From Callaeas wilsoni (taxonomy: Eukaryota > Chordata > Aves > Passeriformes > Callaeidae), in the NCBI GenBank assembly GCA_013398955.1, contig VWPU01017409.1, positions 62,001-126,000 of the forward strand: 64,000 bases of DNA, read 5' to 3'. The position numbers and the translations under genes were made by a program. Positions within the stretch are counted from its first letter, which is position 1. Each line of letters starts with the position of its first letter. This document shows positions 46,401 through 58,400 of this stretch, in pieces. The notes under the pieces were generated by a model. That model did no database searches. It saw only the letters and a list, made by a program, of their open reading frames with translations, and was not told the origin of the DNA.

Positions 46401-49400
46401 AACGTCTCATATGCTTTGATCATGACAGTTCTCCTTCATTTACGATCTTACCACCATTTACACGTCTGAACAGAGACTAAGAATGATTACTAGTGGAATT
46501 CACTTTACCTCATTTTAGCCACCTAAAATTTCCATGTCCCACCTAAAAGTGATTCTGAAAGTACCTTGTGGTCCTTGTTGCCTTGAGCCTTGACAGTGAA
46601 GGAGTAAGGGGCAGGGGAGAGAGAGAGAGAACTACACAGAGATGAGATGTCTCCCATCCTACATGACTTAACCAAAAATCGAAGGAGGAGTTTGAGGAGC
46701 TGACTTAAGTCTCCAGGGGTTTTCCATTTACAAGGGTTTCCTTTCTGAATGCTGCAGAACAGGATGAAGTAACTTCTATCCTCCTTGAGCTCTGAAAGAC
46801 TGCAGAAGAGGGAAGAGGAAGGCTAGACTGTTTCTTACTCAGATTCATCTCCCCTGATTGCTTGAAATACTTTCAATACTTCAGCTTTAGGTGTTCATTC
46901 TGACTTTTTGCCACAAGTTCAGCCAAGGCTTAGAGACTCTTAGTACAACAATGCCCAAGTAAAATGTTATTGTACAATCAGTTCAGGTCTGGATACACAA
47001 AAGATTGTTACTACCGGATCTCTTCATAGGGATGCCCATGGCATACGGCAGAACCTAAACATCAGTGTACCAACCTTATAATCCAACTTAAGGCATTGAC
47101 TATACTACATTAGAAACAAGGAATTCTACCTGCTTCACACAGAACAATGTAGTCACTGTTACAATTTACTGCTTAGGTAAACATATCCGGCTGAACCTGA
47201 TACCTTGTTACCTTTAAGTACTTTTAACACACTCATAGAGGTGATTATTACTCCTCTTTATTAGAGTGTCTGAATTAGCTTTTAGGCAAGTCAAGTCATT
47301 GCAATTTACACATTAGGACCACAGAGATCTGTAACATAAGGTCTGGAACAAACAGCACTACACTGAAACCACTGCAGTAAAGAAAATCATGAGACCAGAA
47401 CTATTCATCTGAATTACTGGTGGGAGAAAGTAGCCAAAGTAAAAGTTTGCAACTCTGTTAAATATCTTCCTTCTATAGAAGTGCAAAAATTACTTTTTGG
47501 GGTTGTAATTTCCTAAGTATGCTCTGCCCAACAATAGATGTTTCTTAATGGTTTATGCACAGTCAGTAAGTAGTATTTGCATGAATTTGACAGCAGAGAG
47601 AAGAGGACAGATTCCCCAAACAGTATTTTGGTTTAAAACTGCCGAAGTTTTATAGTTACTCAACAGATGGAGCATATCAAAATGAACTTACACAACAGTC
47701 TTGCTGAAGCAAAAGCATCTTTTCTACACCATTTTTACTTCCCACAAAGGACTCAAAACTTCCTCAAGCTGCTTGGAATGTATAAAATAAAATATAAAAA
47801 ATAATCACACATACATACATGATTATGCTTTTTTATTTCCTTAAATTTGGAATAGTTTTCAAAAGTATGGGGACACCCCTATTACAAAGAGAAAGCTGAA
47901 GAACCATTAATACTATTACTCAACTGTCATGGAGCATTGTTACACATAGCTAATATAAAATACTTTAAAGGTAGGACTTTTGATATAAGTCCTTGAAGAC
48001 ACCAGAGAAGCTGTGAGCTCTTTTAGCACCCCATTAAAGATTAGTTAATTACTAATTAAAACTTAAGTTATATAACCCTTAACAGTATACATTCTTTTAT
48101 ATTCCTCTTCTCCATAGTCTATGGAAAGCAATGGTAAGTTTCTGTTTATTAACTAGATATATGCTGAAGCTGACATTAAGCATAAAAAACCCAAACTACT
48201 CAGAAAACACATGCAAAGAAACATGAGGAGGAAATCAGGATAGAAAAGGAACGACAAAGATTATTTACACCAGAGAAAAATAAAGCGTTCTTTTTACTAT
48301 TGGCCTTATGAATAATTTTGACTGGGCTGTCAGATTCACTGTAGAAAATTATCACCCCAAAGGCAGGAAAAAATGTAATGAGCAACAAAGTTTGAAGTCG
48401 CAGACTGTGGTTACTCTTGTTTACTGGACATAATTTTCTTCAACCTGGAAGCATGAGTTCTCCCTGTGAATTTAAATGTCATTTTTAACATCACAGCATT
48501 AAAATTTTTGGGAGTTTGTGTTTAAAATTCTTCATGCTCCTGAAACAACTCTGGAATCTCAGGGTTCAACACCTTCCCTAAGCCATTTCAGGGACTCTGA
48601 CAGAAATAGTTTTCCAGGACAGTTACTGAATAAGTCTTTCATTTCTCTTCTTCTCTTCTGCTTGTTTAACATAAATCAGATCATCCTATTTCTTCCATTT
48701 GAAGAAATGCTTTTATTCAGATCACTACCAGGAATCTGCCCAATGTCTGAGAACATCAATTGTTTGACATACAAAGAGAAGTTAGTTTAGGCATTAAAGC
48801 CTCCAAAAACTTAGAAAGTAAAAAGCATTCTTTGAAGATAAAATAAAACTAAGCATGGAAACAAGCTGTCTATTGTAGCTGAAACATTAACCAGATCACA
48901 GGACAAACACAGGCATACTAGATATGGCCCCAACAGAAGATGATGGCCCAAAGTGTCTTCCCAAAGTCCTTTGCAGACCTGCATCCCTTTTATGTTTGAT
49001 AAATGTACCCTCCAAGGGTGCTCAGGTTTGATAAGCATTTCACAGAACTGAAGTTCATGCTTTTGAAGCACAGGTAGACCAGTCGAGACTGCATCAAGAA
49101 GTCCTACTTTCAACTCTCTCCTATGTCTTTCCACATTATACACTTTCTGTACACTTCCCACATATTAAACTCTAGCATTCAGAAGTTCTTTTTGCCAACA
49201 CTACCTGTGTCTCCCTAAAACAACTTTTAAAAAGCCTCACAGTCTACAGCCATAGGTGAGATTACATCTCAAGCCACAATTTTGCAGTGCTCTATTTTCA
49301 CCAACTTCATGAGTATCCCATTACAGCAAAGAGTATGGGACATTTCTGTCACCAAGAAACAATGCAGGACCTGTATCAAGCCTGGCATGCAAATGTAATA

Positions 49401-52400
49401 ACAAATTTTTGATTTTGTGCTTCAAAAAGGACTATTTAAATATCCCTGAAATATCCTGTTGATCTGAAAGCTTGAAGGGCTTGTTTAGTGTATATTGAAA
49501 AGGAGGAAAAAGAAGAATAAGTAGAATCTCATTGAGAGATTCTGGATCACAGCCAGAAAGAAAGAAAACTATAAAGTGTACAACATTATAGGTAATAAAA
49601 GTAATACAAGGAAATCCTGAAACTGAATATCAGAAGTCCACAAAAAGGCATTACAGACTTATAGAAAACTTTCTTTAAACTCATTTTAGGAAAAAGGTAA
49701 GAAGGCAGATCTTTTAATATCATAATTAAAATCCCACATTCCCTACAACCATTTCAACTCCTTCCCAATACAGTGGATAAATCAATACAAAGAGAAGAAT
49801 CTGTTCACTCCATCCAAGGGAAATTTTCATGCACAGGTCTTCCAACTTATCTTCTTCAAAATTCCTCATATAAGTTCCTTTCCTACTCATTATCCCATCA
49901 GAATGATTACCTTCCCTCCTCTCCATGATTCCTTTCAAAACGTTTACTAGTATCCCTCTCAAATCTAGGCTACAGCAGGTAAACTGTGTTTCTTGTTCCC
50001 TGATCTTAAATTTAAAGCCTCATCCATACCTCCAAAGCTCTGTACAGCTCTAGCATTCCTTGACCATCCACTTTCCTGTCCTCTGACCAGTTCTGCAGCT
50101 CTTGATTCCTCATCCAAAACACCTCTCGCCTTCTGTTATATGATTACACTTCCTGTAGAGGTATCTATCCTGATCTGAGGCAGCAAATGTTCCAGGTGCT
50201 CTTTTCTGCAGGACTGTTAAAAATAAAATTCAGAAGGACGACAATACAGTACAGGTGTTTTATGACCTTTCAATACTGTAGCCTTTACTCCCTTCTTAGG
50301 CATCAGACCTTTAACACTCTTCAGAGCACAAATCTCCCTACTCTTTTTCTATGCAGCACCACTGAGACAACTACTGAAACGCAATTAACAACTGCAACGA
50401 AACTAAATGTGGGGGTGGGAAAGAGGGGGATTATTTTTTGTTGTTATATTAAAAAGACCTGAAAAATAATGTACAAGAACATAGTTTTATTCAGCAACAG
50501 ACAACATTGTTTCTACTATTAAAAAAACTTGTGCATTGTTGGTGTTGTTACCACAGGATCCATTAACAATAACATCAAAGAATAAGTGCTGGAGGGACAA
50601 CTCACTCTGAGCTAAGCCATCTTTAGAACTACTGTTCTATGTGGAAAAAGAAGCTTAAAATGTTTTCATCCCAAAACAGGATGAAAATTTGAGATTTCAT
50701 TGTTTTCAGAAAACAATGAAGAACATTTAGACCAAAAAGCATGAAGAACAGTTAGAACACCACATCTTGTTGAAAGCGTGTGTATTTGCCAAACTATATT
50801 TCAGCTTCAACTTGTGTTCCCTTATTACCTGATAAGACATGTGATTCCTGCCCCTTTTCTTGACTGGCTCTGCCGAGTTGTAACATTCTACACAAAGATA
50901 TATACAACAGGTATAGCTCTCCAATATATAGGAAAAAAGGGAGATCAAAACTACAACTCTCATAATCCACTGCCTCAATAAATCAAAGCATATTAAGTAA
51001 AACTACAACTCCTATTCTGATTTCCAATTAGTATTAACTACAGATGAGCTTCGTTTCAATTTCTGAGATTTGGATAAGCAATTTTCTTTGGCAAATACAC
51101 ATGTCAGCTTCATGTGTTTTCTAAGGAATGGACAGAAGCTTTCCCCTATCACCTTATGCTGAATACAAGGTCAATACATTGCTTTTAGGCTGCCTGAATG
51201 CTCATTATTTATTGTACTTCTGAATACACAGTAGCTACTTTTTGATCAAACTAAGTTTTATTTTCCACTGCTGAACCTAATGGTACCTATACAACACATT
51301 CTGACTTCAATAGTTGAAAAATAACCCATTTTCTGTGTGAAACTAACCCCAGGGTAATATTAATAATTCATATACAACATAAATATTTATACACAGGCAA
51401 TGGGAATATAGCATGTCTTAAAAGTATTAAGATTTATTTACACTAAGTGCTAACTGTGTAACTGTTGCATGTAGTATCCAAGAGGGGTTCATAATCCAAA
51501 ATTGCAGAGCAACTACTTAATACATTGTTAAGGACAGGCAGCTAAAATAGCAGCTGCTGTGAGTCACATGTACTGCCATGAACAATGCATTGCTCTGTCC
51601 ACCTACGCCACAGTAACACCTCACTGTAACACTAACACTGCACCCATAGGTTATCGCCACCATCAGTGGAATGCATGCAAAAAACCCCTTACAGAATCCC
51701 AAATTTGCGCTCGCTTGCTGGTAATGAGTGACACAGAAGAATCAAAATGTGTCAGCTGGGAAAGAAAACTATGAGATCAGCAAGTGCTGTATATAACACC
51801 TGGGAAAAGGTATTAGTCAGTGGCTGGAATGGTACTCTCACACTTTTGTTGGGACAAAAACTTGACCATGTCTCCTCCACTGTGGACGCTCTCCTCACAG
51901 GGCTCCCTAAAGACTGATCTAAACACCGTGAAATACCTCAAGATCAGTAGCTACAAGCAAGCTTGAATTTCTCTATTTTTACAGTTTGTGCCAATCTTAC
52001 CTCACCAGGACCCTACGACACGAAGTCAGCTATTCAACCTAAGACTGTAGAGTGTACTAGTGGAGAACTGGAAATAATGGGAGCACATATATGCCTTTTA
52101 TGCATATATTATCAATGTTATCATCCTTCCTGAAAAAACAAGTTTGGAGAAATTATGACAGAGAAGAGACTTTTACACTTTCCTCATCACTGGGTAAAGA
52201 ATTTCCAGGTACAGAAGCCAAATGAAGACAGCAACAATGATTCAGATTTAATGGGGAGTTTGTCAGGGAGTAGTAATATGACTAAAGGGCAGAAACAACT
52301 GATGATCCTGATGCTTCATTTCAAGTTCAACTCTTCCAACAACCCAAGAAATAATACAAAAGGACAAAGGCAATTGGTTTTTTCCTTTGCTTATATACAT

Positions 52401-55400
52401 TTAAAGCACTCCCATTTTGCAGATGTTAAAACACGTGAATCCACAGTCCAGAAGAATAGTTTTCCTCCTTAAACTGGATTACCAACTAAACACCATAATA
52501 CAATAATTGTATCTCACCATAAGAGCTGCAAAAGAAGCAAACCTACTGTTCAACTTTCAGCAGGTAGCTTGGTGAGTGCTCTTGTCATGGGTATTACTAC
52601 CATGTATTACAATAATCCAAAAACACACAGGCATCCTCTATTTAAACCAGCATTTGTTAAGAACATGTAATTAATCTGGGCTATGTTAATATATTTATGC
52701 TGGACAGGGAAATCAATTTGATATTCAGGATCTTAGCTGGAAACCAATAAAATCTGTAACTTGAGAAAAGCAAATTGAAAGACTGGAGAAAACACAGGTA
52801 ACCTCTTGAAGTTCTCATCTATGAGCTCTGAACTACCAACATCACTTTAATATCTATACATAAAAATCTCTACCAGGTAAGAGAATCAAAATCAAGACAG
52901 GGCTTGTAAGATATGGCAACCTGGCTGAAATTGATATTCATTAGAGTACTCTTTGCATGAATAGGAGCATTTGGACTCTGTGGTCTTTATCAGAGCCCCA
53001 GCTGGTAATGGTTGAAGGTTAATGCCTTACCCCATTCTGTTCAATTTTCTGTCCTAATTAGTCCTCTAAATCTATAGCTGTGAGCACCAAGTGTCTGTGC
53101 TCAAAAGAAACTAATTAATGCTAGCAAATTAGATCAAGTCCAAAGATCCAACAGCCAAACTCTTAAATGCTCCTTGTTAATAGGAAGTGTAGCTGTCAAT
53201 AACTGCTGTTGGTGGCTATAATGAGGCCTCTTTCTTTCACTGAAAGTGATTTCATTTCTCTTTGTCCCTGTAAAAGCTGTTCCATTCCCTAATAAATAAA
53301 AAAAATAAAAAAATAAAAAACCCCGCACAACTAAGTTGCAGTGGTAAAGCTAGCAGTCTGACCCATTCCTTGTCATCAGCTGGGCTGAAATGACATGGAG
53401 GGGGGAAGAACGAAAATAATCAAACAGGGTAAGTTCCCTCCCTGAACATTTTCTTTAAAGTCCTAAAAACTTCTTAGAACACTGAAATTTCTATCACCAA
53501 GCAACACAATATGCTCTCATATTTCTTTTCTATAAATTAGCTTAGGGGATTTAATGCTGTTATCATTCACTCAAACAAACAAACAAACAAACATACACAG
53601 ATCTAGAATCTCATTTCTTCAAATTCTGATTTACATATAGCTGTTCTCTGCCCAGTTTGTTGGAGCAAAGCTCAATATACCATAATCCCTCTAGAGATTG
53701 TATTAATTCACATAGTTAAATGTGATGAGAGTAAATGTTCATTGGAAATATACAGCGCTGAATAATTTTTTCCAAAATAAAAGCTATTGTGTGCAAACAA
53801 GAACATCATATAAAAATCCAGCATCTTACTCTTGAGGAACGCTAGCCAGAAAAAAAGCACATAGCCATTTACTACCAGTACTAAATGTAACTGTACACTA
53901 TCAAAACATCTAAAATAAATTAAGTAACTGACAATTCCACATCACATAAAACATAATTTTAATATCAACAGCTTCGGACAGGGTCATGTGGTCACACACA
54001 ATAAGACTAATAATAGACTTCAATATTCAGATAATAAATACAGCAACAGAGGACAATAGTTTTCCTCCATTCTCCACCTGCGGTTTTGTTACTGAATTGA
54101 AACTATGTTCTCAAATTATACTAACCTTCCTCTCACAAAAATGAAGTTGCAGATAATAATTCAGCATTTTTTTTCATCCTCCTAAGAGAAGTCTATTGTG
54201 GTCATAAAAAAATCTGTGATTCTTCCACTGTAACCTCTCAGGCTTTCCACCAGACTCTGAATAATATGGACATAAGCCCAAGTAAGCAATTTCTGATCAC
54301 AGCAGCTCAATTTAAAAAGGTACTAGCAGCTGTCATGTTAACTCATTGATTTTTATCAGTCACTTGATCTTTTCACTTTGGTCAATTAGAAGATCTCTGT
54401 GTTCCCAGGTACTCCTAAGAGATGTGAACATAAAAAACATTAAGGACTATATTTTCACAATGAGGCAAAGCGGATGAGCGAAGTTCAGCTGTAAACGGTG
54501 ATTTTAGTTTTAATTTGTTTTAAGACAAGAAGACTCATCAAAATTTTTAAGTAGAGCTGTCATGTAATTTCCCTCTATTAGTCTTAGCATCTTCTGGTGT
54601 CAGAACTGTAGGTACCAACAGGTTAATCCTCCCTCAGCATTCAACAAGGGTTGGCAATAACTAACAGAACTTAGCCTGCAATTACCAAGAAAAGTGAGTA
54701 ACATCAAGCAAAATTTGCTAAGGATTTCACACATTTCATTGTCTGCAGTTCTGATAGGAAAGTATATATAGAATTTTCATTTTGTAAGAAGGACTATCTT
54801 AAGATGTGCCTGGGCATTTAAATGTACAGCACCACATGTAGTTCAATCAGAAATTTCTTTGAATTTATGGACCTTGATATGTCAGGTGTAAGGGTCATGG
54901 TCCAGAGCAGGTGGCCCCTACGGGGACAGAGATAATGTCAGTGACAGGACTGTTGAGTAACTGCACATTATCAAAACTCTGGATGACACTGGTCATGCTC
55001 AACTGTAGAGAAGCCTGCAGTAGTGTTGCATCCCATCATCTTCACTAAGTATCAACACGAGCCCTGAGGAGGAGAGGGCTAATGGGAAATCTGGAGAATG
55101 GGAGGAGGGTGGTTGCTTGGAAATGTCCTTTTCCAGCCACACTTTCCAAACCATTTTTAAAGCCCTGCCAAGTATCATGAGATTTTTTCAGCAATGTGGC
55201 TCCAGTTGCTTTAATTACACAGCTCCTAGAGACAACAGAACCAACACAACAGCGTTCTCCAGCGAAGGTCCTCAACCCGGCACAAGTAGCAATATCTTCC
55301 TTGTGTCTCCCTCATAAAAATTTTAAACTAAATTAATAAATATTTTAGAAAGGACAGAACAACTTGTCACCTTGGTCAAATGGAAGTCTCCCACAATATG

Positions 55401-58400
55401 CTTCAAATAAGAAATTTACTTCACCATCTTTACTTACATTTACTTCACCATCTTCCTAACGGCAGAACCAGGCTGAGTTGAACTATCGATCCCTGTATTC
55501 ATCCTGAAAAGCATGCAGTTCTATTTCCTACTTGAATCCTTGAACCTTACTAAGGAGTCTCAGTTACAGAAGATGTCTGCAGGTCCCTCTTGGTGACCTT
55601 AAAGGCCCAAATCCAGATGACGTACCAGTAACAGACAACAAAATTCAGAGGAAAAAAGTTCAGAACTTAAACCCCTTTTCTCTGGAGCAAGCAGTTCTTC
55701 TCATAGAAAAAAAAGGTTGTGAGGTTTCAGAAGGTGGGCAGAAATACTTTACAATACAACAAATACACAAAACAGCTACAATACATACAATACAGAATTA
55801 ATTTCATGACTGACTCTGTGACCCAGTAACTTCTTTTTGGGATCTCAATTCAAGACAACTCCTTCAGAGTCTAAACCCACAACCATCTCAAAGTCAGTCA
55901 GTCAGTTGTTTCTATTTTTGAAGCCAAGTAACCCAAAATTAAACCAAATTAAGCTGACATTCCAAGTTTGTGTATTTTTGTTACCAAAAAAAACCCCATC
56001 AAGTTCAGTTTCAGAATCTGTAAATTTGAACAGCAGAGTAAGTGCTCTCAAGAAATCAGACAAACTTTTCTGTAGAAATGATCAAGAATCAGCCACAGTT
56101 CTTGCAGTTTTTTCCATGACTGTCCTTAGTTTTAGAGCATTGAGCTGTCCCTTGTTTTAGAGCATGGAGTCATGGAAAGCAAAGCACAGCTGGATGAAAC
56201 TACAGAACTTCTGATGTGCTACAGGTCACCCTTCCAATGAAAAATGCTAACTCCAGGTTCCTGAAATTTGCTATGATTTTGCTTTGAAGAAGCTTATTCA
56301 TATTTAAATTTTATAACTGGAAATTAAAGCAAAACAGGAAAACAGCTTGCTTAAGAAATTATTTCATAAAAGCAATAAGCAAGGCAATGGCTAATTAATG
56401 ATCCTTTTAGTTACTTAGGTTTGAAATGCAAGGACATACTGATACGGAAATATATTATTTAATATTATTTCAGACAAACTCATGCTACAGTTTGTAAAAA
56501 TACAGTGAAAAGTTCCTGTATGACAATGTTGTTGGGGTTTTTTTGTTTGCTTGTTTTTTGACACTTTGCCCACGGTTTCACATACACACATACAGTGCAT
56601 GGATATGAACATAATACAGCATATTTACATAATGGTCACAGAAAACTGACTAGTGTTTCTCAGAAAGCATGTTAACAGAACTACTACCCAAGTTAACAAA
56701 ATTACTAATACATCCATTTTCACTGAAAAAAGTGCTTGAAAATCTTAAATCACACAAAAATTATTCTGAAACTGAAAGCTACAAAATTCTTAAGAAACGT
56801 GGAACACATACAAGAACTTATACTGGAACAACCAAAACAAAAAGTTTTAAGCAAATTTAAATAATCTGAGTAAAATCAAATATGACCAGACACAGTACTT
56901 AATTGTTCTTAAAAATTATCAAGTGGACATACTTTCCATGGTTATTTCATCCCTAAGCCATTTTGGTAGGCTAATAACCGAGCACAGCAATGAGCCACCT
57001 ATTTAACTGTGCGCTATGTTAGCAGGATCACTTCTTAAGTTAACAAAACCTTTATTTTTTATTTATTTTTGTAACCCTTGGGGTTTCTTTTCCCTGGACG
57101 GCCCTGGAACACGTGCTGGACAGGCTGTCAGTACTTGCATTATTAGCTCTGATAAGCACACAGCTCTAGGTGGTATAGCTGCAGGCTAAGGTACCGGGCT
57201 GGGTACAGATGGACCCCTGTGCTCATGCAGAGCACTATTGAATGTATAGGGGCTCCCCATAGGGACACATGTGAACCCAGCCTGATCAAGCCAATTGTAA
57301 AGGCCCATACTTGTGGAATAGCTTTATCTCCTATACTACCGATGCATTTATCACAATTTCCTAAAGACAAAAAGAAACAAAGGTCTACTAATAGGAATTT
57401 CTGAAACATGAACTTAACATAAAGCAGGAAAATCCTACATTGAGAGAAGTTAAATGAGTATCTCTGCCCTCGGTGTAAACAACTCCATTTCATGCGTGTG
57501 TATACACTCCACAGCACACAACCCAAGTCACAGGAGCTTTGATTACTTAATTACACAGCTTATGTTCATAGCTTATAATTGTTTACAGCATAAAAAGCAT
57601 AGCCTATTTACTCTGATTAACACCTATCCCTGTGTACTAACAAGACAAATTTATTCCAGGAATAATCTCACAATGGATTTATGAGATGGTAAATCTACTG
57701 ATCACAAAACTGCTTAAGCTTCATTTCCCATGGTTTGGTCTCTCCCCTCCACCCAGATAAAAAGGTGTACCACAAAATAACTGAAGCTATGCTACCACCT
57801 TTTCATTTTAATAGAGCTATCAATGTGGGGTTTTGTTTGCCTATTTGATTAAAAAATCTGTTTCAGAAATACTCAGTTTCCATTTCTAACTTTCACACAA
57901 TTGGATCAAAGTTGGCTTACAGGTGACAGAGGAATGACGGGGAGATAGATGTATCCACAAACCGTATTTTCCAGAAGATACACAACTAAACTCTTTACAG
58001 GAGAAAGAAGGAAGAAATTATAGTTTTGCCTAACATCACAGAAAGAGAAAAACCGTAACATCTGGCTTTAAAATTTATAGAGGGAAAAAGATGGAGAAGC
58101 TGTAAGGTAACAGTCCACAACTCAGCTCAAGAACCTTCAATACTGGGTGCTGCCAGAGAAAATGAAGATGCTGAAACCAAAGTCCTCATGTTACACAGAG
58201 AAAGTTCAGAGGAGAAAAACATATACACACCGTCCCTTTGGTTAACCTCAAACAATATTACAAATAGCAAGCTCTCAAAATACTTTCAACCATCTTCTTT
58301 CAAATGACCCATACTACTGCAATTGCTTTTCATCTTCATTTTTTTTCCCCAACAAATACAGAGTTCAAAGTAAAAATGATTCAACTATTGTTCAAATGAA

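Noticed and set aside
55418..55460. Short direct repeat 'ttacttcaccatctt' twice
   Set aside because: Two copies only, low complexity, no further structure.
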